Shown in pieces: positions 11,521-22,400 of a stretch of 64,000 nucleotides of DNA. The first letter of the stretch is position 1. Each line of letters begins with the position of its first letter. A program made the position numbers and the translations under genes. The stretch is from Powellomyces hirtus (Eukaryota > Chytridiomycota > Chytridiomycetes > Spizellomycetales > Powellomycetaceae), in the NCBI GenBank assembly GCA_025526995.1, contig JAHLKG010000030.1, positions 258,501-322,500 of the forward strand, written 5' to 3'. The notes beneath the pieces were generated by a model. That model did not search any database and was not told where the DNA came from. It saw nothing but the letters and a program-made list of their open reading frames with translations.

Positions 11521-12172
11521 TCCAAGGAGAGTTGAGATGGTTTTCTGAGCAGTATACTGCTGGTGTGGATGTGGGAATCGGAAGGGATTGTAGGAGGATT
11601 GGGATGATAGTTATATGCGCTTGGTTGTGTGGAAAAAAGAAGTTGGCGCACAAGCTTCACGTACGCGTCAAAAAACAAACGCGTGTGTCACTCATTTCAC
11701 ACTTATCCTTGGGGTAACTCCCAACAAAACCTTCCACACCTACTACATCTGACCACAACCCACTGAGAAGCTGCCTTGGCGCTGAGGTTTTTCCTGCTTG
11801 GTTGCACACTGTTCATGCACGAGCAGAAAAAACTTCTTCCAGATGCATGGGTGTTTGGTGAGTTCGAAACAAGGGTGGGGTTTACACTCAATCACGGTCT
11901 AACACAAGCTTTCTTCCCCTCTCAGCGGGTTCACCAAATCCTAAACATCAAGCAAGCCGTGGCTATGGAGGAGGGAGGGGATACGAGCTCCTGAGCACGT
12001 TTGGCGCGAGGCGGAAACGCTACGAACTTGCTAGCCTGAGCGATTCCCTTTTTCTGCTGTTTTTGTTTTTTTCTTTCTCCGAGGCAGTTGACGCTGCTTG
12101 ATGCCCCCCTTACGTTAACGGTGCAGGGGTGGTAATGCCACCCTTTCATTCTTGTTACACTACTTTTACATA
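11521..12172. other. Promoter of HutD-hydrolase gene and 3' flank of FAD gene
   Basis: No supported gene. The longest plus frame (11776-11994) lacks any motif and has no good start context. Confidence 0.45.
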
Positions 12173-14059
12173 TCACACTCCCGCCCGATACGCCTTCCTC
12201 AAGCGTTCTCTCAAGCTCGGCACAATGCGTTTCGCCGCCTTACATCCACCCATCAGATTATGTGCACAGCTTCCGATCTGGGCTGCTGCGAGGGGGCCCA
12301 TCACGTAGAGTCCGGGACAGTGGGGCGCCCACGAGAGGTCGGGTTGGAGAAGGGGGAGATGGTTGGCGGTTTTGATTGGGTGCTGGAATGAAGTGGTTTT
12401 GATTTAGTTGGGTGCGACAAGATTGTGTATGGTGGTTTTTATCTTAACTTGTTGCCGAATCTGGCTCAGCAACGCCTCACCCCGCACATCGGGACACCCT
12501 CCCGTCGCCAACCAGACAGCATCACACACAATCCACGACCCATCCGTCAAATATAATTCCCATCTCCCCTTATCACTGTCATCACCCGTCCACTCCCCAC
12601 CCGTGATTTCCACCTCCTCCAACACCGTCATCCGGCCATCACGTAGACCGGGCTGGATGAGTGCCATGGCGGCGCGCGTGCAGGTTGCGTTGACGGTAGG
12701 GTCTTTGGTTGGGGGGCTGACACCCGTTCCCATTTTGCAGGTGGGGAAAGGATGCTGATGGGTGTTACGGGTTCGCGAGCGTTGTTGCTTTTGGAGGGTG
12801 GTCGTGGCTGTACTTTCGAAAGGTGGGATGGAGAGTGCGGACCGACTGAGGAGAATGACGTGGTCGCAGCCAATATCGAGTGCTTTGCGGGATAAATGAA
12901 TACTAACAACAAAAACCATCAGCCAAAACACCCCTACCACACCTCAACTCGCACACACACACACGTACCTCGCAAGCCCCCCACCCACAACCACCACCGT
13001 CTTCCCCTTGGACCCACTGTTTGCCCTCAACGGCTTCAAATACACCTCCTGCTCCACCGCCATATCCCAACAATGCGCCAAACAATACCGTGGATACATG
13101 CGGTTTTCCAATTTCTGTACCCAGTCTGGTATCTGTTTCGCTGCACTGCACCCGGTGGCCAGCACGACATTCCTCGCTTGGAGGACTCTCCCATCCCGTA
13201 GCGTGATTTCCAAATGGTCGCAAAATTTACTGGCCCGGCCCAGTCCGGGGTACAGGCCTCCCAACCCCTCGTCATCACTGTCGGCGTCTTTGCAGGGACA
13301 TGCGACGGGCGTAATAGCCGTCACGTCCCCCGCTTGCAAAACGTCAGTACCGAGATGGAGGTTTTCGACTATCACGTTATCGGTGAAATCCAGCAACAGT
13401 GCAGTTGAGGGACGGACCCAGGGGCCCATGTTGGTAGGGTGCCAGGGATGCGGGCAAGCGATGATGGCATTGTGACCGTGGTGCCGGCGACAGGTGGTCG
13501 CGTGCTGCCAGAGGTGGGAGGTGTGGGCGGGCGAGGGGTGGTGGGAGATGGGGCTTTGGAGGTACTTGATGTCCTGAGATAGAAAGAAGACATTGAGTCA
13601 TACATAGCTTTGTAGGACTCATTGAAGGGAGGATGGGGGATTGTAGTAGAAAGATAGTACGATACATACAAGAAAGCTCAGCTGTTTCCTCCACAACGGC
13701 ATCCAAGGTCCACTGCCATGACAGGCACGCTTATCAATCACCACCATGCGGTCTCGAATCCAATCCGCCGGCAGATCCACCCCTGCCGCTTGTTTCTCAA
13801 CAGAGTCCGTCACAGCAGCCGTCCGACTCTCTATTTCCTTTACAGCGCCATGTCCATCGTCACTGCTATCTGTCCACCAAGCCGCATCATCAAAGCGACA
13901 CTCAATGCCGATGCTACTCTCCCCACCCTGCTCGTGCAAAGCATCCTTCTCGGCGGAGGGGGCGAGAGCACGGGAGGGGGGACAGGGTTTGGCGGGTAAG
14001 AGTTCGGAGAGCAGGGAGAGTGCGTGTGGGCCGGCGCCTATGACAAGGAGCTCGTACAT
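12173..14059 (-). CDS. FAD/NAD(P)-dependent monooxygenase-like protein
   Basis: Exons 13670-14059, 12969-13573, 12449-12902, 12173-12382 give 552 residues. The N-terminus has the FAD Rossmann motif LLVIGAGPHALSLLSELL. KYLQSPISHHPSP follows (compare the YLxSP..HPDP block of SidA/OSGIN-type flavoproteins). Then come a second nucleotide-binding motif KTVVVVGGGLAS near residue 325, VVLATGCSAAKQIPDWV (ATG motif) and the C-terminal VWLATGGCPDV plus GLYVMGPLAAAQIGSCAHNL. This resembles L-ornithine N5-monooxygenase-like and OSGIN-like families; the substrate cannot be told. The last intron uses GTTAAG as donor, and the last exon is clearly coding (LYVMGPLAA). It lies in tandem with the HutD fusion gene. 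Confidence 0.85.
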
Positions 14060-14807
14060 GGTCTGGCTGAGAGATTGGTTCTAGCAGCGTTGGGTAGGCG
14101 TCTACAGGATTGTTTTTTCACACTGAGGTGGATCCGTGATAACCGGGGAGGGACACAATTTGGGGGCGAAGCGGTCTCACGTGACTGCATTGCGCCACTG
14201 TGAATTTGCACACCTTTCTCACAATACCATCAACCGAACACAATTGAAGTGTTCAGCGCCTATGGAAAAACCGCCGACTTTATCCAAGGGCACGGACCCA
14301 CCAAACAAAAGAAAACAAAACACTTATACTATGAAAAAAAGCCTTTGCCTCGACCCCACAAATTAATATCATTATAATGAGAATCCCCACCACCATGTCC
14401 CATTCTGAGGCGCCGAGGTCCTCTGCGCTATTTACCACCTATTTATTTCCTACCACCCCATATCCGGGAGCCAAGCCATCGATCGCGATAACACATACAC
14501 ATGCACGCTAAAACGACCATTAAATGTGACAAACCAGAATCGTTATTCGCTATATAATTTGAGATGGGACCACTGAGCTGTAGATATTGTCTTTTTTATT
14601 TTTATCTTGTATTCCATCCCAGCTCGCATTTTGGAGAACTGGTACAACCTCTCTTCCCCCTGCTGCGTTTTGACGCGTTTAAAGCCGCGCGTCAGCTGTA
14701 GCTCCGAACCGCGTATTCGCGTACGTCCATACTTTTTGCCCATCCTGTCAATTTCCAAACACCATCCAAATAAAAAAGGGGGACCTCAATCGTCAATCTC
14801 AAAAAAC
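14060..14807. other. Divergent promoter region, FAD gene and roadblock gene
   Basis: No gene seen. Contains a CACGTGAC E-box-like site at about 14178-14185 and AT-rich runs at 14300-14380. The roadblock gene start lies at 14808. Confidence 0.45.
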
Positions 14808-15328
14808 ATGGTACATCTCCCCTCTTCCCCCTTCTCAGGCATCAAACTAACACCCCCCTTTTTCCCCCAAAGTCTCTCCCAAAAGACAGCATCACCAAAG
14901 ACTACACCGACGTCGAAGCGACACTGTCCCGCATCACATCCCACACGGGTGTACAAGGCATCGTGATCGCGACGCACGAAGGCAGCGTGATCCGGTCCAC
15001 GCTCGACAATATCCAAACCCAGCAGATCTCGACCCTCGTCACCCAGCTCGCGGCCAGAGGAAAGAGTGTGGTGCGGGATCTGGACCCCGAGGATGATTTG
15101 ACGTTTTTGAGGATTAGGAGCCGGAAGAATGAGATTATGGTTGCGGAGAGTAAGTGGGAAAGTAACAAAACGGAAAAGAATTGAGGAAGGGCGTGGGAGG
15201 CCACGCGTAACTAACTGATTTGATTTTTTTATTTTCATTTTTATTTTTATTTCTTTCCCCCCTCAGCCAAGCAATACCTCCTTATCACGATCCAGAACCC
15301 GAACGAGCTGCAGAAAGGGTGGATCTAG
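14808..15328 (+). CDS. DYNLRB: Dynein light chain roadblock/LC7 type
   Basis: Light chain bound to dynein intermediate chain; used in cytoplasmic and, in flagellated organisms, axonemal dynein. Exons 14808-14810 (the start codon alone), 14873-15149, 15267-15328 give 113 residues. Matches the family throughout: DYTDVEATLSRITSHTGVQG, IVIATHEGSVIRSTLD, FLRIRSRKNEIMVA, and YLLITIQNP at the C-terminus. The first exon is just ATG followed by GTACAT. Without this splice no in-frame ATG precedes the conserved helix, and the 62-bp intron has a good CTAAC branch site. Length is typical (about 100 residues). Start assignment is therefore a splice inference; family identity is secure. Confidence 0.92.
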
Positions 15329-16044
15329 CGGTACATAGCATATGCACATAGAAAAACGTAACAAAAGAAACCTTTCTCTGTTTCATCTTTTTCCCATTTG
15401 GTGCACATCATCACATTTACAAAATGCCTCACAGCCCGGCTGGACCAAATGACACTGACCACCCCTCATTTTGCACCCGACTGCTGTTTTATCGTCAACA
15501 GTGACCCAACAGGCCACAAGCGAAGGGAGGATGGCCCCATGGAAAGGAGAAAGAGGGCAGATGTCGCACGTCACATGTGCTATGATGTGTATAATACCAC
15601 TCTTACTACACACAACCGGGAAAAAGAAGCGGGGCATATCGCAAAATCGTTGGATCTCTCATGTACTTGATGATCTGCACGCGCCCTGACATCGCTGTCG
15701 CCGTCAGTATTCTTTCTGGACCAAACAAGAAATCATTCTTATTTTCTTTTGTGGCCACACACGGGGGGCCGCGGCAGGGAACCAGTTCAACCGAAGAAAA
15801 AATAGGGGGTGATTCACTATACAGAAAAAAGGTGGTGTATGTGTGCTGTATGTATCCTGCATGAAGATGTGTGAAGCGTGCAGCCAGATAAGTCTCTATG
15901 CGACAAAAAGGTGGAAGCAACGCGACGTAGGAATAGGTCCATAGACAGGAGGGGCTACAGTACCAGTGCGGGGGGGGGGGGGGGTGTTCGAGTTCAGAGG
16001 TGCGGGGAATGGGTTGTTGTCGCCACCCCATCCCCTCTACAGTC
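15329..16044. other. Intergenic, with G15 run and a copia fragment
   Basis: Between the roadblock gene and the 3' end of the peptidase gene. It holds an 80-bp copia RT/RNase H fragment (listed separately) and a G15 homopolymer at 15970-15984. No host gene is seen. Confidence 0.5.
15640..15719 (+). mobile_element. 80-bp fragment of Copia-2/3 family pol
   Basis: Aligns over its whole length to Copia-2 at about 52425-52504 with few substitutions. It encodes the conserved LMYLMICTRPDIAVAVS block between RT and RNase H. No LTR, no flanking copia sequence, and no target duplication evident on either side. It is about 37 kb from the nearest copy in this window. Confidence 0.9.
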
Positions 16045-19000
16045 TCAGACTGCCTTAACCATGTACTCTGTTACGGGTTTAACGGGCACGGCGGCCTTAC
16101 TGAGGCACCACGAAGCCTTGAGGTCCGCGACGGCATTCTCGTCGTCTTGAACGACATGAGCAGTCTTGAGGACCGCCTCGACTTTATCTTTCACGTCCTG
16201 TTCGAGCGGTACTTTCGGTTCCGGGCATTTCTTTGATTTAACGTGCACGCTGAGTTTACATCGGGTCGTGGACGCCGGGTCGATAAACTTATCAAAGAAC
16301 GCCAGCAGAGTGTCCTGGGTGACGCGTTTCACTTTTTCCGCGTCCAGGACATGCTGGTCGAAATGGTAGTAGCGGGACGAGACGTGAGTCCAGAGGCGTT
16401 GGGATTCCTGGGCGAGATTCTTGTCCTTCTCTAGCATGCGGGCCGCGAGGGCAGTTTGGTGTTTCGCAAATTCCTCGGGGGTTAGGTCCGCAATCACTTT
16501 TTTTAGTCCCGCGAGGAACGCGTCGATGCGGGTTTCGAGGAACGTTGGTTCGCGTTCACTCTGAATGATGACGCGGAATCCCATCGCGCCCGTGGATTTG
16601 CGCAGGCCGCTAAACACCATGTAGCCGAGCTGTTCCTTTGTGCGCAACTGATCGAATGCGGGTTCATGGGCAATCTGGCTGAACAGGTTGAGCTGCGCGC
16701 GAAGCTCAGCGTCAGTGAAATCGCCGACTTGGATGTAGTACTCGATAGCCGAGTTGAGATTGTCGGCATTGGGCACGGTGCGGGTATGCACGTACGAGAT
16801 GCCCGGCGTCAGCAGCTGCGTGCGCATTGTCTCGGCGCGCTGGTAGGCAGGCAGGGCTTTTGGATGGAACGCGTCCTCGACAATCTGCACCAGCTTCAGG
16901 GCAGTGGCGTTTTCAATGTTGCCGTGGGCGAGACCTTCGATGTGCATGTGCTGCAGCATCTGCGGGTAGAAGCGTTGAATGTCGTCCGGGGTGATGCCGT
17001 CCAGTTCCGCGAGCTTTTCCTCGTGTGTCCACAGCTTTTCCTGCGTGAGGTAGCTGACGTGGTAGATGGCGTGCTGGTGCGGCGACTCCATGGCCCAGTT
17101 CTTGTACGACCGAGCAACCTGTTCGCTGATGAATTTGAAGCGCTTCTGATCTACAATAAGGTTCTTCATCTTGTCCACAATCTTGGTGAGCAACGTCGCC
17201 AGCTTATCGTTGTATCCGGCCAGAATCAGCACCATTCCATCCGTATTGTTCTCCAACGCGTACGAAAGTCCGGCAACTTCGGCGTAGTAAGAAAATTCGT
17301 TCAGGGCATCTTTCAGCAGATCAGTGTAGATGCGGGCCAAAGTGCAGGCTAAGGGGGAGACGTAGGACATTGGAGACTTGAGCTGGAACCACACATTGGC
17401 TTTGGGGACCAAGAAGGTGTCGTCCTTCTTATACCACATGCGAACAATGTTGTCATCTCTAATGATCGCGGCGCGGGCATCACCGTCGACTTTGCGCACA
17501 TCAAAGTTCTCGGGGATGAACTCGTTGGGACTCGGCAGGTAGAGTTCCGGATCGTGCTCCTTGGTGTTGACCAACGCCTTCTTCAAAACATCAGGGAAGT
17601 CTCGAAGAACATACTCCGTGCCATACCAAGCGGCCTTCTCAAAGTCAGTGGTGATTCCCTCATGCGTGGGGGAGACAAGTGTCAATCGGAAATTGTCTGG
17701 ACGCAGGTAGCTCAAACACAGGGCAATCTTGTCCGCCTCGTAGTCGTACATCAAATATGGACCAGACAGGATATCTTCAGGTTCGTATTGATGCATGTTG
17801 CCTGCTACTCGCGAAGTGTACGATGAGGGGGGGGACTTTTCCTTGAAGCGGAAAGACATGGCCGCCAGCTGCTTGCACTCCTGGAAGATCCACTCTTTAA
17901 TTCCGTCGGCGGTGACCATGCTGATGTACTGGAATATAATGGGTACAATCTCTTCGTAGTGCTCGACACCCGCCAGAGTAAGATCGATCGAGACCTTGAA
18001 GAAATCAAAGTTGATTCCTCCATGGGTAATGCCGGCAGACAGCGCAATCGCCCATCCCTTTGTTTTCAGTAGAGAGAGGATGGAACCAGCGCCTTCGTGT
18101 CCGATGAGATGCGCAAGGTATTTGCTGGGCTGAGATTTGTACATCTTCTGCGTGTCGGGGAAAGGGAACGTCAACTCGAGGTGTCGCAGCTCCTTCACAG
18201 GCTTGATGAGCAATTCTTTGCCCAGTTCAGCTTTGGTGAGCGGATGGCCTTCAAACGAAGGGACTTTGATGTCCTTGTTTTTGACCGCCGAGAACATGGA
18301 CACGGCCCAAGATTCCAACTGATCCAACGACTCCTTTCCTAGCAGGACCAGCTTCATGATGTTCGCACTGTAGTATTTGTCATGGAACTCCAACAATATC
18401 TTCCGGATGTCCAGACCCTTCTGAGCCGGAATATCGCGAAGCGTCTCGAGATTGCCGGTTCCGAACTTCCGATATGGGTGGTTTGGATTGGACAAATCCT
18501 TTTCGAGCTGGTACACCCGCCAGTTGTCAGATTGCAGATTCTTCTTATGCTCCGAGTCGACAGCATTCATTTCTCGTTCTGTACACGACTCTGAAAACAG
18601 CGGTGTGATGAAGAATTGGGCAAAGCGATCCAGAGCGCCCTCAAAGTGACCTGAGGTCACTTCGAAATAATAGTTTGTGTTTTCGACCGACGTGAACGCA
18701 TTGGAGTGTCCACCGTGCTCCGACAGGTACTGGTTGTAGTCGTTTTCCACGGGATATTTCTCCGTGCCCATGAAGAGCAAATGCTCACAAAAGTGGGCGA
18801 GTCCAGCCACGTCCTCCGGGTCACACAGATGGCCAACGTGGACGTCGAGAGCGGCGGACGCTTTATCGGTCGCTGCATCCGATATCAGCAGGACCTGCAG
18901 GCTATTGGCGAGGGTAAGGAGGCGGTATGATCGATCGTCCTGATCGGGTTTGGTGATTGCGTTAAAGACTGCTGGGTGACCGGGGCCCGCCGTCACCGGG

Positions 19001-19143
19001 ACAGCATCCGCATTCTCTTGCGATGTCATATCTTGAGTTTGGATTGGACAGGTGCTGGCGCAGTGTATACAGTGTTGAGCAGTATTGGAACGAAGTGTAC
19101 AAAAAAGGAGGAATGCAGTTGAAACTGCTGAAAGGCGTCTCAT
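16045..19143 (-). CDS. STE23: Insulin-degrading enzyme / STE23-type M16 metallopeptidase
   Basis: Intronless 1032-residue zinc peptidase of family M16A, which degrades small peptides such as pheromone and signal fragments. Inverted zinc motif HFCEH at residues 117-121, with the downstream Glu in the following helix (ENTNYYFEVTSG region). The four-domain length is complete: FRLTLVSPTHEG mid-region, C-terminal domain with EQLGYMVFSGLRKSTGAMG and the terminal KSKKCPEPK. Two starts are possible. Met1 at 19143 adds a 38-residue leader (MRRLSAVSTAFLLFCTL) with no acidic residue and a hydrophobic core, resembling a signal or mitochondrial presequence. Met39 (MTSQENADAV) gives the usual cytosolic form. 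The longer frame is annotated. Confidence 0.95.
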   Translation of the reverse strand: MRRLSAVSTAFLLFCTLRSNTAQHCIHCASTCPIQTQDMTSQENADAVPVTAGPGHPAVFNAITKPDQDDRSYRLLTLANSLQVLLISDAATDKASAALDVHVGHLCDPEDVAGLAHFCEHLLFMGTEKYPVENDYNQYLSEHGGHSNAFTSVENTNYYFEVTSGHFEGALDRFAQFFITPLFSESCTEREMNAVDSEHKKNLQSDNWRVYQLEKDLSNPNHPYRKFGTGNLETLRDIPAQKGLDIRKILLEFHDKYYSANIMKLVLLGKESLDQLESWAVSMFSAVKNKDIKVPSFEGHPLTKAELGKELLIKPVKELRHLELTFPFPDTQKMYKSQPSKYLAHLIGHEGAGSILSLLKTKGWAIALSAGITHGGINFDFFKVSIDLTLAGVEHYEEIVPIIFQYISMVTADGIKEWIFQECKQLAAMSFRFKEKSPPSSYTSRVAGNMHQYEPEDILSGPYLMYDYEADKIALCLSYLRPDNFRLTLVSPTHEGITTDFEKAAWYGTEYVLRDFPDVLKKALVNTKEHDPELYLPSPNEFIPENFDVRKVDGDARAAIIRDDNIVRMWYKKDDTFLVPKANVWFQLKSPMSYVSPLACTLARIYTDLLKDALNEFSYYAEVAGLSYALENNTDGMVLILAGYNDKLATLLTKIVDKMKNLIVDQKRFKFISEQVARSYKNWAMESPHQHAIYHVSYLTQEKLWTHEEKLAELDGITPDDIQRFYPQMLQHMHIEGLAHGNIENATALKLVQIVEDAFHPKALPAYQRAETMRTQLLTPGISYVHTRTVPNADNLNSAIEYYIQVGDFTDAELRAQLNLFSQIAHEPAFDQLRTKEQLGYMVFSGLRKSTGAMGFRVIIQSEREPTFLETRIDAFLAGLKKVIADLTPEEFAKHQTALAARMLEKDKNLAQESQRLWTHVSSRYYHFDQHVLDAEKVKRVTQDTLLAFFDKFIDPASTTRCKLSVHVKSKKCPEPKVPLEQDVKDKVEAVLKTAHVVQDDENAVADLKASWCLSKAAVPVKPVTEYMVKAV

Positions 19144-19471
19144 GGAATTATTCGACGAAATAGTCGCGGACGCGAACGAACACGCTCGACGGTTGAACGG
19201 GGAACATTTCCTTTTTTGTGTCTAACTCTGAATATAAAGAACGCAGGACAGAAGAACTCAATAGGGTAGCACTCCCTTTCAACTAGTCAGACTGCGAGGG
19301 GATTGAAAGGTGTACTCGTCGCCCGCGAGTCAAGTCGACAAAGAGCTTTGGGCTCTTTCCACAATAGGCGCACCACAACAATTCCGTTGCACCGGCTGTT
19401 CGTCAACCTCACGCATCTGAGCCGCTCGAGGGTCCCGCGGTCTTTGAGAAAGAACGAAGGGTGTTCTCGCA
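19144..19471. other. Divergent promoter region, peptidase and AFI1-like gene
   Basis: 328 bp shared by the two divergent starts. No other gene is supported. Confidence 0.5.
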
Positions 19472-22400
19472 ATGACAGTACCGTCATTGTTCGGAGCTGT
19501 AGATGCCGTACTTGTTGCAGAGTTTGACATTGACAAGGGCTCAGCGCTGAGCTTCCAGTATCCGGTCCCAACCGGAACGGACGTCCATGTATTATCGGAA
19601 CTGATGCTGCCGGATGGCGCGCATCTGAGAGAGGAGGACTGGACAATGTTTTTACTGAATCAATCGGACGCCGCGAAGGAAAAGGCCGCGATAGCTGAAC
19701 GGCGGGAGGAGTTTTCGCGCAGAAATCCAGCGACCGTGGCGGTTTCCGCGATTGCTTTCCATTACAGCTTGGACACCAACACTTGGAGTGCGTTCGGCCA
19801 AGCTTCTTCTAAGGTTCTGCTGCAACTCAATCCCACCTTCTGCTTAATGTGGGACGATCAGCTTACGACCCATGTGGAGTTCCCTCTGGACCGCGTGGAA
19901 TATTGTCGCGCGGCACCGATGTGTGCTTACCTCTTTGCCCCGCGCGTAACCTGGGGTATGTATATCGTATACATCGCGACAGAGATATACTTAATCCCTG
20001 ACGCTGACACTCTACGACATCAGCGATACGATTTGAAACCGAGGAGGATGAAGTATATTGGCTCGACTACATAGATCGTGGTGGAGGCGTGTGCAATCAT
20101 GGACGAGGTTTGTTTTGTACGTGTGGGGGGTTTGTCACTGCGATCCCACATCGCCAAACTCAAAGTGAATCGTAACTGAACCATTTTCTGGTTTTGACTT
20201 GAACAGAAAGACCGCAAACAAAGCCACCTCTGCACGAAGAAGGTGACCTCAATCCCCCGAGACCGTCAACCTACGTCCTCAACCTTGTGCGCACAAAACA
20301 CATTTCGAACGTCAGACGTGGCGCCCGCGTCAAGGCCATGGCCGTTGCGTCCAGGTATCAGGTAGATGAGGCTGCGTTCCCGACTCCCAAGTAGCCCTTC
20401 CAAGATTCATGCATTCTTACATGTTCTATTCATTTCTAGTGGGTCCACGTGTTCAAGGTGAGGAATCGGCCGCGTCTCTTGACCCATGGTGTATACCTTT
20501 GTTTCAGTAAGCACAACATGTTGAGATTAATGCCTTTTGATGCTCTTCTTCCCAGCCACTCCTGGTTCTGGCGCTCGACAAATTCTTCAACGATCCCACC
20601 ATCGGCATTCTGGAGGATCTGTATAATGCAATCAATTGCATGGACATGACCCGTATGCCGCGCTTATCCCTGCGACAAAGGAACATCTTTCGCGATTCGG
20701 AAGACAACAGCGTCCTGGACGACAAGTTCAAAGATGACGAAGCTAAGGTTGGCCTCGATCCGCATACACGCATGAGTATTGCTGCGAGTGCTGCCGGCGC
20801 TGATTCTGTGCCGGCATCACCAGTTGGAGCGACTGGCGCCGCGAAATCGCTTGGAAATAAGGATCGTCACTTTTTCGAAACAACTGTTCGCTATGGTACC
20901 ATTCGGATGCCTGTTCGCATACCGCTGGTCCTTTTCCCAGAAGAAATCGGTGACGTATGTGCTGGTGATTGCTGAACAACATGCCTTTATATGATGCTGA
21001 ATGTGTCGTCCAAAGTTCAGCATCGCGCAACTGCTCCTAAAATTCGGACACGCCTCTGCCATGATGCCCCCATCCTCGGGAAGCAAAGAGAGCGGAAGCG
21101 GCGACAACACTGCCTTGAAGTGGCGCAACGGTGTCCCATATAGCTGGCACCCCCATCTCGACATCGGACCGCAGACACATCCCATCATCGTCCTCTTGAA
21201 CGCCATTCTGACAGAGAAAAGAGTTCTTTTCCTAGGCGACAAACGCCCAAGCGGAGAGGTCGCTGACTATGTTCTTGCAACTTGTGCCCTTGCAGGCGGC
21301 GGTGGCCTGCTCAGAGGCTTTGCTGAACGCTGTTTTCCGTACGTCAGTCTCGCTGGCGTGGATGGATTGCTGGCGGTACCTGGATATATTGCGGGTGTTA
21401 CCAACCCGGTTTTTGAGGAACAACAAAGTTGGTGGGATGTGCTGTGCAATGTTGGAACCGGAAAGATCAGTGTCAGTCAAAAGCTCGTTACCAGTCAGGC
21501 TTCGGCGGACCGGGAGAGCTCAAAGGACAAGGAAAAGGAGTGGTTCCGAACCAGTGGCTACGAATTGGATCATGATTTCATCTCAGATGTAAGAGAACTC
21601 ATTCGTATCCCCAATGATTGAGGACGCCACTGTTTAATGCGACTGGTGACTTGGTCAGGCCATGACAGCTGCACAGACCCATGCTGGCGAGTTCCACATC
21701 CGTCAAAAGTTTCTGCACTATGTGCAGAGGTTTGTCGACGTGACAGCGGCGTTCGAACAGGTCACATATAAGCGATCAGAGCTGGCCGTACAGCCTACCC
21801 ACGTGGATCAGGTCGACCTGGGGCACGGTCCGTTCTTTCTGCACGAACGTGCGCGCACTAGGGAAATGCAGATCATGCGAAACCGGATCAGTGGATGGAG
21901 GACCACGCGGAGCTACCAGTATTTTACTCAGGTCCGATCTGAGCAGTCACGGTTTCTTCATTGTGTCAAGTTACTAATGGATCTGCTCGCACCAGGACTT
22001 TCCTACTTTCCTCCAACGACGTGCGACACGAAGCCTTGATCCGCGCCACATCGTGAATTTGCTGCGAAATGGCAGCATCACTCACGGTCCGTCGGTTGTT
22101 AAGCTGTTTCTTTCCCTACAGGACGTGTACGGGATTGCGGATGAAAACATGATCGAGGAGCTGTTGAGTCTGTTGCCACAAACCCAGGGCGGGCTGTTTC
22201 CGATCGCCACTGGCTTGTTCTTTGGACGCTGGGAAGCTCGCAGGGCTACGGTGCGGCTGTTGAGAAGAGTTGGATGGGATAAGGTTGGGAAGAAGTTTAT
22301 AGCGCATCTAAATCCCATGATACGGTTAGCGTACTTGCGAGCGCATCGTGAGTTTTATGGGGACGAGCCAGTTCCCGGAGTAGTCGTGCGGGCGCTACAG

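Noticed and set aside
16666..17352. Long plus-strand frame opposite the peptidase gene
   Set aside because: Shadow of the GC-rich coding frame of the M16 peptidase; no motif.
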